Origin: Nocardia nova
GTDB lineage: Bacteria > Actinomycetota > Actinomycetes > Mycobacteriales > Mycobacteriaceae
Length of the DNA stretch: 64,000 nt
Assembly: GCF_002933465.1 (NCBI RefSeq)
Contig: NZ_PSZE01000019.1
Location: 1-64,000 of the forward strand
Direction of reading: 5' to 3'
In this document: positions 36,264-45,279 of the stretch, piece after piece
How positions within the stretch are numbered: position 1 is the stretch's first letter
How the letters are laid out: every line of letters begins with the position of its first letter
Notes under the pieces: generated by a model
Databases searched by the model: none
What the model was told of the DNA's origin: nothing
What the model saw: the letters and a program-made list of their open reading frames with translations, nothing else
Position numbers and translations under genes: made by a program

Positions 36264-36803
36264 CTACAGCTTGGCGAGCACTTTTTGCACTGTGAGCCAG
36301 GTGCGGGTGGTGATGTCCTTGCCGTAGACGGTCTCCACCCATGCCATGTGGTTGGGCGTCCCCGCGACGGAGTTGTCGATGACCGCCAGCAGCGCCCGCG
36401 CCGGTTCGTCGAAGCGCACGATCCGCACGGCCGACTCCAGGTTGCCGGGCGGTTCCGGCGGCGGGGCCCAGGCTCGATCCTTCACGAAGGTCGCCGTGAG
36501 ATAGGTGCCGCGTGCATGTGTGAGGCCGGGAAAGGGATCGGAGTCCACCAGTTTCCGCAGCTCATCCCGGCTGCGGACGATGGTGCCGCCACCGATGCCG
36601 AGTTCCGCCTGCAACGCGGCCTGAATCCGCGATTCCATTGCGGCGATATCGGTTTCGGTGCTGCCGAAGACGATGTTCCCACTCGCCAGCACCGACCCCA
36701 CACCCTCGTAGCCGAGGCCTTCGAAGACCGCCCGCAACTTCTCGTTGCGCATATTGGGGTTGCTGGGCATGATCCCCCGCAACCAGGCCGCATACCGGTT
36801 CAT
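36264..36803 (-). CDS. DUF1697 protein
   Basis: 179 residues from the ATG at 36803. The start MNRYAAWLRGIMPSNPN, followed by MRNEKLRAVFEGLGYEGVGS and LASGNIVFGS, is the conserved DUF1697 pattern. The C-terminal GTPNHMAWVETVYGKDITTR TW fits too. The function is unknown. It stands near the end of the region that interrupts the mycobacterial-like gene order. Confidence 0.88.
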   Translation of the reverse strand: MNRYAAWLRGIMPSNPNMRNEKLRAVFEGLGYEGVGSVLASGNIVFGSTETDIAAMESRIQAALQAELGIGGGTIVRSRDELRKLVDSDPFPGLTHARGTYLTATFVKDRAWAPPPEPPGNLESAVRIVRFDEPARALLAVIDNSVAGTPNHMAWVETVYGKDITTRTWLTVQKVLAKL

Positions 36804-36851
36804 GAGCGGAAGGCTACCGGGCGTCACCGACAGGAATATCGGTGTGCCGGA

Positions 36852-37604
36852 TCAGTCCGATCCCGCGCCGACTCCCGCCTTCTTGCGTTCGATATCGGCC
36901 AGAGCGGCGGCATGCCGGGCCCGCTCCTCGGCGGCGTCGTCCCAGGCCTTCTTGCGGTTCTTGACCACCCGGGCGGGAGCGCCGACGGCGATGCTGAAGT
37001 CGGGGATCTCCCCCTTCACCACGGCATGGGCGCCGAGCACGCAGCCGCGGCCCACCCGGGTCTCGCGCAGCACGGTCACCTTGGCCGCGATCCAGGTGTC
37101 GGGGCCGATGCGGACCGGGCTCTTCACGATGCCCTGATCCTTGATCGGCATGGTCACATCGTCCATCCGATGGTCGAAGTCGCAGATGTAGCACCAGTCG
37201 GCGACCAGGGTCGACTCGCCGATCTCGATGTCGAGATAGGTGTTGACGACGTTGTCCTTACCGAAGACCACCTTGTCGCCGATCCGCAGCGAGCCCTCGT
37301 GGCAGCGCAGCGCGTTGCCGTCGCCGATATGCACCCATTTGCCGATCTCCATGCGGCCGAGCTCGGGAGTGGCGTGGATCTCGACATCGCGGCCCAAGAA
37401 GACCATGCCACGCAGCACGATATGCGGGTTCGCCAGCCGGAATTTGAACAGCCGGTAGTACCGCACCAGATACCACGGCGTGTACGCCCGATTTGCGAGC
37501 ACCCAGCGCAGCGACGCCCACGTCAGAAAGCGCGCCTGCTCCGGATCCCGGCGGCGCGAACCCCGCCAACGCGAACGCAACGGTGCGCCCCACATGCTCG
37601 TCAC
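36852..37604 (-). CDS. Left-handed beta-helix acetyltransferase (Rv3034c-type)
   Basis: 250 residues from the GTG at 37604, with GGGAG eight bases upstream. Hexapeptide repeats of the left-handed helix run from about 85 to 210 (IVLRGMVFLGRDVEIHA, LRIGDKVVFGKDNVVN, CVLGAHAVVKGEIPDF, VGAPARVVKNR). The His in DFDHRM and the ADWCYIC region resemble maltose/sugar O-acyltransferases. It probably acylates a sugar from acyl-CoA; in mycobacteria the homologue lies beside the same genes as here and is linked to methylglucose lipopolysaccharide acylation. Confidence 0.85.
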   Translation of the reverse strand: MTSMWGAPLRSRWRGSRRRDPEQARFLTWASLRWVLANRAYTPWYLVRYYRLFKFRLANPHIVLRGMVFLGRDVEIHATPELGRMEIGKWVHIGDGNALRCHEGSLRIGDKVVFGKDNVVNTYLDIEIGESTLVADWCYICDFDHRMDDVTMPIKDQGIVKSPVRIGPDTWIAAKVTVLRETRVGRGCVLGAHAVVKGEIPDFSIAVGAPARVVKNRKKAWDDAAEERARHAAALADIERKKAGVGAGSD

Positions 37605-37826
37605 GGGCCAGCTCCCTTTCCTCGGGCGACGGTTACCTCGGTGGTCACCTGATCGAGGTACCAGCCTACTTTCGCACTGCGGGTGCGCGCTTGCGCCCCG
37701 CGAAATCGGATCGTGCATACTCCGCGGTACCACGGGGAGCGCTCGCATTCTCACCCAGCACGCTGTCACGACGGTGAATGTTCTAGTCTCGTGCAGGCCC
37801 GTTACGAACAGATGGGAGTCCAGCAG

Positions 37827-39236
37827 GTGCGAAGCGGCAGCCGGCGACCCGCGCGCAGCGAGCACGACCGCGGCGGACACCACCCGACGACGTTGCGCCA
37901 CTCGGTAATTCGGGCAGGCGCCCCGAGGCGCGCGATCGCGGCGGTGGGCGCCCTCGGCCTGCTGGCGCTGACCGGATGTGGCAGCAGCACCATCGACGAC
38001 ATCAAGGTGGGGTCCGGCAAGGGCTGGCAGTCGGCCTTCCACGATGCCCGCAACAGCGGCGCGAGTCCCGTCCCCGGCGCCCGTCATCTGAGTCTGAGTT
38101 GGTCGCGCCCGATCGGCGGCCCACTGGCGAACGCGACCACGATCGGCCCGGACGGCCAGTTGTTCGTCACCTCCCGCACCACCACCGACTGTGTCGGCAA
38201 GCCGGGTACGACCGGCATGATCTTCTCGTTCCAGATGCCCACCGGGCGCAAGCGCTTCTGCAATGCGCTGGGACCGGATGCCGTCGCCGCGGCCTCGGCG
38301 GTCGACGGGGCGAGCAATGTATACGTCGGTGACGACGGCGCCATGTTCTCGTTCAACGCGCTGGGGCAGCCGCGCTGGCGCACTCCCGTTGCCGGCGTTC
38401 CGGTCTCGGTGCAGTTCACCCACGACGGCACCGTGCTGTCGGTATCGCAGTCCGGTCAGGTCGACGTCCTGGACCGGCAGACCGGCGACCGCGAAGTGTC
38501 GACCTATCAGGTGCTGGGCGACCCCGACTTCCTCGCGCACCCGAATGTCACGCGCCCACCGGACGGGCAGGGCATCGACGACTGCGCCGTCGGCGGTCCG
38601 CACTGCGCGGTGGCGAATGTGTCTGCGCTCGAACCGAATTCGGGCCGCTTCTATCTGACCGCCTGGCGGACCGGCGCGCCCGCGGCGTCCTTGGTGGCGC
38701 TGCACTACGGCGACAAGAAGGTCACCCAGGACTGGAGCGTCGATATCCTCACCGACGGCAGCGCGACCAGCCCGGCGCTGTCATCGGACGGGAAGACACT
38801 GTACGTGGGCGACAACAGCGGTCGCCTGCTCGCCGTCGATACCGCCGACGGTCACACGAAATGGACGCAGCCGCTGGGCTTCACCCCGCGCGGCGGTATC
38901 TCCGAACTCGACGGGCTGCTGATTCCGGGCGGCGACGACGGCCATCTGCTGGCGTTGCACGACAGCGGCGACCGTGCCGAGATCGCCTGGGAACGCAAGG
39001 ATCTCACCCTGCGCGGCCGTCCGGTGCAGACGGCCGGCGATATCGGCTACGTGGTGGTGCCGATGGGTGATGCGCTGCATCTGCTGACCTTCGAGACGAA
39101 GTCGGGTAAGACGATCGCCTCCGCCCCGCTGCCGGGTGCGCAGGGCACGACGGTGTCCACCGCGATCGGACCCGACGGCCAGGTCGTGGTCGGCACCCGG
39201 ATCGGCGAACTGTTCGCCTTCACGCCGGATCGGTAG
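37827..39236 (+). CDS. Lipoprotein with PQQ-like beta-propeller (Rv3035-type)
   Basis: 469 residues from the GTG at 37827, with GGGAG eight bases upstream; ATG at 37812 is an alternative. After a basic start, a hydrophobic helix ends in LLALTGC, a lipobox, so Cys at about 51 is lipidated and the rest lies outside the membrane. The remainder is made of repeated blades (GPDGQLFVTS, SSDGKTLYVGDNSGRLLAV, LDGLLIPGGDDGHLLAL) as in PQQ-binding-like propellers. It may be a scaffold in cell envelope assembly. The 3' end overlaps the convergent gene by 17 bases. Confidence 0.87.
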   Translation: MRSGSRRPARSEHDRGGHHPTTLRHSVIRAGAPRRAIAAVGALGLLALTGCGSSTIDDIKVGSGKGWQSAFHDARNSGASPVPGARHLSLSWSRPIGGPLANATTIGPDGQLFVTSRTTTDCVGKPGTTGMIFSFQMPTGRKRFCNALGPDAVAAASAVDGASNVYVGDDGAMFSFNALGQPRWRTPVAGVPVSVQFTHDGTVLSVSQSGQVDVLDRQTGDREVSTYQVLGDPDFLAHPNVTRPPDGQGIDDCAVGGPHCAVANVSALEPNSGRFYLTAWRTGAPAASLVALHYGDKKVTQDWSVDILTDGSATSPALSSDGKTLYVGDNSGRLLAVDTADGHTKWTQPLGFTPRGGISELDGLLIPGGDDGHLLALHDSGDRAEIAWERKDLTLRGRPVQTAGDIGYVVVPMGDALHLLTFETKSGKTIASAPLPGAQGTTVSTAIGPDGQVVVGTRIGELFAFTPDR

Positions 39237-40497
39237 AGTTCGCCGCCGACCCCACGCGCGGGGTTTCGCAGACGAATGCCGTTGCGGTACGGCCGATCCG
39301 GGTGATCACCACGGTGTGCGGGGTGCTGCCACGCGGTTTCATCCGGCGCCGCAGGGCATCGGGATCGACGTCGACGCCGCGGATCAGTATTTCCAGCGGA
39401 CCGCAGTCGCGGCGGTGCAGTTCGGCGCGCAGCGGCTTCTCCCGGAACTCCAGCCGGTCCAGGATGCGGAAACCGCGCACACCTGGCGGCACCGTATCTC
39501 CGGTGAGATAGGCGATGCGCGGATCCAGTTGCCACAGGCCGTATCTCGCGGCGTAGTGGCGGACCAGACCGGCCCGGACCACCGCGCCGTCCGGGTCGAC
39601 GAGCCAGGTCCCGGGCTCGCGGTCGGGAAGGTCGTCGGGCTCGGCGTCGGTCAGCGACCACGAGGAACCGTCGCTGCGCAGCACCGTCGCCCGCCTGCTC
39701 ACCCCGGATTCGGTGAGCCCGCGCGACCACAGGCAGGCTTCGCGCACGGCACCGTCGAGGGAGACCACCTCGACCTCACCGTCCCAGGAAAGGCCCGCGT
39801 ACCCGTCGGCAGCCGTCCGGTCGGCTCGCGCGGGCAGAGGTCGCACGCCCGGGCGCCGCAGCGCGAAACGGTCGAAATCCAGTCCGGGAGCGCATTTCAC
39901 GACCAGATCGCGGTCGCGGTAGACGGCCATCAGCTCCGGTAACGGTGGTCGCAGCTGAGCCGGATCGTGGGTGCGCCGACCTCCCGCGCGCCGCGCCGGA
40001 TCGGCGATCACCACGGCGCCGGCACTGCACGGCCGCAGCGCATCGGCCCGCACCAGCGCGACATTCGGCGCATCGGCCAGATTGTGCGCCGCCATCGCCA
40101 GGCGCACCCGGTCCAGATCGCTGCCGAGCACCGCCGGGCATTCGCGCCGCAGCGCGGCCAATTCCGCGCCGATCGAGCAGGTGACGTCGTGGACGGGACG
40201 CCCCGCCAACCGCCGGGCTCGGTGTCGCGCCACGAGACTCGGCGTCGCCTGCTGCAGAGCGTCGTCGGTGAACAGCCACTCGGCCGCGTCGTCGAGTTTG
40301 GCCGCCGCACGCCGGCGCAGCTGGACCGTCTCCACCAGCGCGGCCGTGCGGTCACCGTAGTCGCGCCGCAGCGTCTCCAGATCCCGCAGCATCGTCGCGG
40401 GAGCCAACGCGCGTCCTGCTGCGACCGCCGACAGCGCGTCCCGGCCGGCCGCACTGTCCAGATAGCCGACGTCTCCCGCTGTGAACGAATACCCCAT
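39220..40497 (-). CDS. THUMP-like class I methyltransferase (Rv3037c-type)
   Basis: 425 residues from the ATG at 40497. The N-terminus has a helical part (LRDLETLRRDYGDRTAALVE), then a SAM-binding domain with DVTCSIGAELAAL as motif I and GSDLDRVRLAMAAHN as the acidic loop. VIADPARRAGGRRTHDP replaces the DPPY motif. The C-terminal domain (LRAELHRRDCGPLEILIRGV, MKPRG) resembles a THUMP-like RNA-binding module. It probably modifies RNA, target unknown. Found in the same place in mycobacteria. Confidence 0.87.
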   Translation of the reverse strand: MGYSFTAGDVGYLDSAAGRDALSAVAAGRALAPATMLRDLETLRRDYGDRTAALVETVQLRRRAAAKLDDAAEWLFTDDALQQATPSLVARHRARRLAGRPVHDVTCSIGAELAALRRECPAVLGSDLDRVRLAMAAHNLADAPNVALVRADALRPCSAGAVVIADPARRAGGRRTHDPAQLRPPLPELMAVYRDRDLVVKCAPGLDFDRFALRRPGVRPLPARADRTAADGYAGLSWDGEVEVVSLDGAVREACLWSRGLTESGVSRRATVLRSDGSSWSLTDAEPDDLPDREPGTWLVDPDGAVVRAGLVRHYAARYGLWQLDPRIAYLTGDTVPPGVRGFRILDRLEFREKPLRAELHRRDCGPLEILIRGVDVDPDALRRRMKPRGSTPHTVVITRIGRTATAFVCETPRVGSAANSTDPA

Positions 40498-40771
40498 CAG
40501 CGCGGCCCCCGCCGCCGCACGGACGAGACCGACTGGGCGGCAACCGATATCGCGCGGGCGAAGCCTTCGTTCCGGTAGCACACCGACACTGCCGCCGCCG
40601 GTCCGCGCGAAGGCGAGCGGACACTCTGCCGGCCGAACGAGATCCAGCCGATCCGGCTGCGCCCCTGTAGAGCCACCGCCGACGGCCGGATCGCGCACCC
40701 CACGCCCGCCGAGACGGTTCGCGCCGGACCGGCAGCGCAGCCGGTCGGCACGCGAAACAGCCTGCCGCCCA

Positions 40772-41749
40772 CTACTTTCCGGCGGCGCCCGGCTTCACGC
40801 CGGTGATCATGGCGTTGTAGAAGAACTGGCGCGGCACCACGTGGCGCAGCACCTTCTCGTCGAGCTTGCTCAGGCCCAGCCATGCCTTGTACTGGGCCAT
40901 CCGGTAGCGCCAGGTGAGTTTCTCCTCCGGCACCGCCGCCTCGAAGGTGCGCACCGGCCAGCCCCACAGCGCGGCGGCGAATTCCTCGGTCTCGGCGTGC
41001 ACCTGCACCGCACCGGCGCTGCGTGCGATCTGCTCGAGCTCGGAGGGGTCGAAGGTGTGCAGGTCGACAACGGCCTCCAGGGCCGCGGCCCGCGACGACT
41101 CGTCCAGTTCGGCCTGCGGTCGCCGCCAGTCGGACAGGAACGGCAGTTTGGTCACCTCGGTGGTGACCTTCCAGGTGATCTGGCCCAGTTTGCGGGCGTA
41201 GAAGTTACCGATGGTGGTCGGCTCACCGGCGAAGACGAAGCGCCCGCCCGGCTTCAGCACCCGCAGGCATTCTCGCAGCGCCTGCTCGACATCCGGAATG
41301 TGATGCAGCACAGCATGTCCCACGACCAGGTCGAAGGTGTTGTCCTCGTAGGGAATGGTCTCGGCGTCGGCGACGCGGCCGTCGACATCCAGCCCCAGGT
41401 TCTGCGCGTTGCGGGTGGCGACCTTGACCATGCCCGGCGAAAGGTCGGTCACCGAACCGGTTTTCGCCACCCCGGCCTGCATGAGATTCAACAGGAAGAA
41501 GCCGGTGCCGCAACCGAGTTCGAGGGCCCGCTCGTACGGCAGCGGCGCATTCGGGGCGACGGCGTCGAAGCGGCCGCGAGCGTATTCGATGCAGCGCTCG
41601 TCGTAGGAGATGGACCATTTGTCGTCGTAGGTCTCGGCCTCCCAGTCGTGGTAGAGGACCTGCGCGAGCTTGTTGTCGGTGAGCGCGGCCTGGACCTCGG
41701 CCTCGGTGGCGTGCGGGTTCGGCGCGGGGTCGTCAAGACGTGCGGTCAT
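40772..41749 (-). CDS. Class I SAM-dependent methyltransferase (Rv3038c-type)
   Basis: 325 residues from the ATG at 41749. Motif I is ALELGCGTGFFLLNLM, with VTDLSPGMVKVA, then FDLVVGHAVLHHIPDVEQA as motif IV. A UbiE/Coq5-like fold with a longer C-terminal helical region (KLTWRYRMAQYKAWLGLSKL) that may bind a lipid. The substrate is unknown. It is followed at 37 bases by the enoyl-CoA hydratase gene on the same strand. Confidence 0.88.
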   Translation of the reverse strand: MTARLDDPAPNPHATEAEVQAALTDNKLAQVLYHDWEAETYDDKWSISYDERCIEYARGRFDAVAPNAPLPYERALELGCGTGFFLLNLMQAGVAKTGSVTDLSPGMVKVATRNAQNLGLDVDGRVADAETIPYEDNTFDLVVGHAVLHHIPDVEQALRECLRVLKPGGRFVFAGEPTTIGNFYARKLGQITWKVTTEVTKLPFLSDWRRPQAELDESSRAAALEAVVDLHTFDPSELEQIARSAGAVQVHAETEEFAAALWGWPVRTFEAAVPEEKLTWRYRMAQYKAWLGLSKLDEKVLRHVVPRQFFYNAMITGVKPGAAGK

Positions 41750-41786
41750 GGTGGCACAGCGTATCCGAGTGATCACGCGGAGTGGG

Positions 41787-42551
41787 TCAGTGGCCCAGGA
41801 ATTCCGCGGCGCCCGGACCGGACGCCGAATAAGAACGTGTTCCTACGCTGCGGTCTTCGGTTTCGAACAGCTCCGCCCACTCGGCGCGGGCGCGGTCGAG
41901 GCCGTGCGGACCGGCCTCGAAGACCCGTTTCGCGGCGGCCAGCGCGCGCGCCGGACCGGTGGTGAACTGCCGCGCCCACCGCAGCGCCGCACCGAAGACG
42001 TCGTCGGGCGCGACCACCTCGTCGACCAGCCCGATCGCCGCCGCCTCCTCGGCATCGACGTAACGGCCGGTGTACACCAGATCCTTGGCCGGGCCGGTGC
42101 CCACGAGCAGTCCCAGCCGGCGGATGCCCGCCACCGGGATGAGGCCCGCCCGAATCTGCGGCAGGCCGAGTTTCACGTTGTCACCTATGAGCCGGCGGTC
42201 GGCGCCCAGAGCGAGCTCGAGGCCCGCGCCGACCGCGTAACCGGTGATCGCGGCGATCGTCGGCTGCGGAATCCGGGCCAGGCAGCCCAATGCCTGCTGC
42301 AGGTCCGTGGCGACGGCGCCGGCCTGTGCGGGCGTCCAGCGCGCGAGTTCGGCCATGTCGTCGCCCGCGCTGAAGATTCGCTCGTCGCCGTAAACGATCA
42401 CGGCCCGCACTTCGTCATCCGCCGCGAGGTCCGCGGCGGCCGCGGCCAGCTCCAGCGCCAGCTGCAGATCGACGAGATTCAGCGGCGGCCGCGCGAAACG
42501 CAGTACGGCGATTCCCGCCTCGATACGGTCCACGGTCACGAATTCGGCCAC
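41787..42551 (-). CDS. echA17: Enoyl-CoA hydratase (EchA17-type)
   Basis: 254 residues. Crotonase fold: IFSAGDDMAELARW (oxyanion residues) and TIAAITGYAVGAGLELALGADRR, with LGLPQIRAGLIPVAGIRRL. It adds water to trans-2-enoyl-CoA in fatty acid beta-oxidation. The catalytic Glu of GLELAL is present. The echA17 name follows gene order shared with M. tuberculosis Rv3039c; function on a given chain length is not proven. Confidence 0.88.
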   Translation of the reverse strand: MAEFVTVDRIEAGIAVLRFARPPLNLVDLQLALELAAAAADLAADDEVRAVIVYGDERIFSAGDDMAELARWTPAQAGAVATDLQQALGCLARIPQPTIAAITGYAVGAGLELALGADRRLIGDNVKLGLPQIRAGLIPVAGIRRLGLLVGTGPAKDLVYTGRYVDAEEAAAIGLVDEVVAPDDVFGAALRWARQFTTGPARALAAAKRVFEAGPHGLDRARAEWAELFETEDRSVGTRSYSASGPGAAEFLGH

Positions 42552-42584
42552 GGCGGCGAGCCTACTGTGCGCTGTGCTGTCGGC

Positions 42585-43418
42585 TCAGTCCCGGTTGGAA
42601 CCCTGCAACCGGGACGCGTCCGGCATATCGGCGAAATAGCGGGCGTTGTTCGGGAATTGCAGCATCGGCTGGCCGTCGACCGGTTCGAAGAAAGGCGCGA
42701 TCGGGCTGATCGAGCGTTCGGCCGCGAGAATCTCTGCGGTGGAGGCGAATTCGGCGATCGAACTCAGCTGCGTCCAGGTCGGCGGCAGCAGTACGTCCTC
42801 GCCGGCCCGCCAGCGGTCCAACGCCTGCGCCGGAGTCCGCCACGCCACCTCGTGCGCCTCGGTGGTCGCGCCGTCGGCGCGCTGCCCCTCCGGCAGAACC
42901 GCGACGAAGAAGTAGGTGTCGTAGCGCCGCGGTTCCACCACCGGCGTGATCCAGTTGTCCCACGGGCGCAGCAGATCCGCGCGCAGGACCAGATTCTCGT
43001 TCGCCAGGAAATCGCCGAACGACAGTTCGCGGCGCTCGAGCTGCTCCCGGGCAGTGCGGTAGGCGACGGTATCGGACACGACGGTGTCGGCGGTCGAGCC
43101 CGCCAGCAGGACACCGCATTCCTCGAAAGTCTCCCGGACCGCAGCGCACACCAGCGCCTGCGCACGCGCGCGATCGACCCCGAATTGCCGACCCCACCAC
43201 GTCGGGTCCGGCCCCGCCCAGCCGATTTCCGCATCGGCGTCGGAGGGGTCGACACCGCCACCGGGAAAGACGGTCATACCGGCCGCGAAGGCCATCGCCT
43301 TGACCCGTCGTTGCAGAAATACTTCCGGACCGGATGCGCCGTCACGCACAAGCACTACTGTCGAAGCGTCCTTCGGCGCCGGTGGCTCGGCCTGGGTTTC
43401 CGCAACAGATTCACTCAC
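42585..43418 (-). CDS. NUDIX hydrolase
   Basis: 277 residues from the GTG at 43418. Residues KAMAFAAGMTVFPGGGVDPS and ALVCAAVRETFEECGVLLAG form a Nudix box with the REtFEEcG helix. Such enzymes cleave nucleoside diphosphates linked to another group; the substrate (CoA, ADP-sugar and others) is not set by the sequence. The order NUDIX then echA then methyltransferase is as in mycobacteria (Rv3040c). Confidence 0.88.
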   Translation of the reverse strand: MSESVAETQAEPPAPKDASTVVLVRDGASGPEVFLQRRVKAMAFAAGMTVFPGGGVDPSDADAEIGWAGPDPTWWGRQFGVDRARAQALVCAAVRETFEECGVLLAGSTADTVVSDTVAYRTAREQLERRELSFGDFLANENLVLRADLLRPWDNWITPVVEPRRYDTYFFVAVLPEGQRADGATTEAHEVAWRTPAQALDRWRAGEDVLLPPTWTQLSSIAEFASTAEILAAERSISPIAPFFEPVDGQPMLQFPNNARYFADMPDASRLQGSNRD

Positions 43419-43517
43419 AATCGCACCATAACGCGCGCTTGGTTCCGATCGGCAGCAGGTGCCCGAATGCGGCACCGGTGCGCACTGCGGGAACCCGCTG
43501 TGGCGCGGGAAGACAGC

Positions 43518-44405
43518 TCAGGCGCGGTGGCGGCCGAAACGCTGCGAGCGCCGCGCGAAATATCGTCCGTCGATGCGATCGAGGGCGATGGATTGGCGGA
43601 AGGCCTCGCTGAGGTTCTCCGCGGTCAGCACGTCCGAGAGCAGGCCCTGTGCGATCACATCGCCCTCGTTGAGCAGCAGCGCGTGGGTGAAGCCGGGCGG
43701 AATCTCCTCGACGTGATGGGTGACCAGCACGGTCGCCGGCGCATCCGGGTCGGCGGCCAGGTCACCCAGTTGCTCGACCAGTTCCTCGCGGCCACCCAGA
43801 TCCAGCCCGGCGGCCGGTTCGTCGAGCAGCAGCAGTTCGGGATCGGTCATCAGGGCGCGGGCGATGAGAACGCGTTTGCGTTCGCCCTCGGACAGGGTTC
43901 CGTAGGCGCGGTCGGAAAGGTGTTCGGCGCCCAGGCTTTCCAGAATGTCGACGGCGCGATCGGTGTCGACATCGTCGTAGCGCTCCCGCCAGCGGCCCAT
44001 CACGGCGTACCCCGCCGACACCACCAGATCCGACACCTTCTCGTCCGACGGGATCCGGCCGGCCACCGCCGCCGACGACAGGCCGATGCGCGGCCGCAGT
44101 TCGCTGATGTCGGTCTTACCGAGCACTTCGCCCAGCAGTGTGGCCGACCCCGAGGTCGGATACAGCTCGGCGGCGGCCATCCGCAGCAGCGACGTCTTAC
44201 CGGCGCCGTTGGGGCCGAGCACGACCCAGCGTTCGTCGAGCTCCACCTGCCAGGTGACGGGACCCACCAGGGTGTGGCCCGACCGCCGGACGGTCACCTC
44301 GTTGAAATCGATGAGCAGATCGGGATCCGGTTGCGGCACGAGCTCCATCTTTGCCGACGCGCTCGATCCGTTGCCAACGTGGTCGGTGTACACGCTATCC
44401 GTCAT
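43518..44405 (-). CDS. ABC transporter ATP-binding protein (Rv3041c-type)
   Basis: 295 residues from the ATG at 44405. Walker A VVLGPNGAGKTSLLRM, signature TLSEGERKRVLIARALM, Walker B ELLLLDEPAAGLDLGG and the switch VTHHVEEIP are complete. It is a ModF/YhaQ-like stand-alone ATPase with no permease gene beside it, so it could energise an unlinked transporter or act otherwise. Operon neighbours match the mycobacterial order. Confidence 0.9.
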   Translation of the reverse strand: MTDSVYTDHVGNGSSASAKMELVPQPDPDLLIDFNEVTVRRSGHTLVGPVTWQVELDERWVVLGPNGAGKTSLLRMAAAELYPTSGSATLLGEVLGKTDISELRPRIGLSSAAVAGRIPSDEKVSDLVVSAGYAVMGRWRERYDDVDTDRAVDILESLGAEHLSDRAYGTLSEGERKRVLIARALMTDPELLLLDEPAAGLDLGGREELVEQLGDLAADPDAPATVLVTHHVEEIPPGFTHALLLNEGDVIAQGLLSDVLTAENLSEAFRQSIALDRIDGRYFARRSQRFGRHRA

Positions 44406-44475
44406 AGTCGGCCACCCGCTCCGCCACGATCCGAATCGACCATTGCCACAGTGACATTCCGCACGTTTGAGCACC

Positions 44476-45279
44476 CTACGGCGGGCTCATCGCAGGCGCC
44501 ACCGCGATCACCGTCATCGATCCGGGTGCGACTTCGGTGAATCCGGCGTCCCGGACGGCGGCGATCGTCTCCGGCCCGTCGCCACCGTGCACGCGGGCGC
44601 ACAGCCGGACCCAATGATCCGGATCCGCATCACGGACGGCGCTGCGGAATCCACGCTGCGCCCAGGCGAAGGCTTGTTCCACCGGGAGCGCACCGGCCAG
44701 CACCATGCTCGCGTGACCGACCTGCGCCGCCGCCTTGCCGACGGTCATACCCAGGGCCGAATTCACCCACAGCACAGGCAGATCCGGGTCCGCGGGGCCG
44801 GGCTCGTCCGATTCGAGATCGGTGCCGCCGATCTGCAGTTTGCGGATGCGCGGGTCGATGTCGCCGACCGGGCCGGGTACGAGGGCGCGAGCCTCGGCGC
44901 CCTCCACCTCGAGCGTGACGCCGTCCACCTCGTTGGCCGCGAGCCACTGTGCGCCACGGGCCCGGCGCGCGACCTTCCGGATACGCGAGCGCTTCCACGC
45001 CAGGTAGCGGCCCTGCCACACACCGTCCGGGCCCACCCGCGGGTCCAGGCAGAGCGCCACGGCCGCGGCGGCCGCCGCCTCCAGTACGGCGCTGCGCCGC
45101 GGCGGTTCGGCTTTCGGTATGTGCAACACCATCTGCATGGCCTGCACCTGCGCGGGATCGTCGGGATCGCCACCGCCCCCGTAACCGAGCGCCAATTCCG
45201 CATGCCGGGCGCGGAAACCCGAATCCAGGAGCAGCGGCGGTGCGGCGTCGTCGGGCGCGTCGATCTCGGGTTCGGTCAT
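44476..45279 (-). CDS. PTH2-type peptidyl-tRNA hydrolase-like protein
   Basis: 267 residues; its ATG overlaps the serB stop (TGATG). The C-terminal half carries VNSALGMTVGKAAAQVGHAS, close to the PTH2 motif with the Lys and His near the active site, then VHGGDGPETIAAVRDAG. The N-terminal half is not recognised: helical, with MQMVLHIPKAEPPRRSAV. It could release peptidyl-tRNA stalled in translation. Not all PTH2 catalytic residues can be checked by eye. Confidence 0.78.
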   Translation of the reverse strand: MTEPEIDAPDDAAPPLLLDSGFRARHAELALGYGGGGDPDDPAQVQAMQMVLHIPKAEPPRRSAVLEAAAAAAVALCLDPRVGPDGVWQGRYLAWKRSRIRKVARRARGAQWLAANEVDGVTLEVEGAEARALVPGPVGDIDPRIRKLQIGGTDLESDEPGPADPDLPVLWVNSALGMTVGKAAAQVGHASMVLAGALPVEQAFAWAQRGFRSAVRDADPDHWVRLCARVHGGDGPETIAAVRDAGFTEVAPGSMTVIAVAPAMSPP

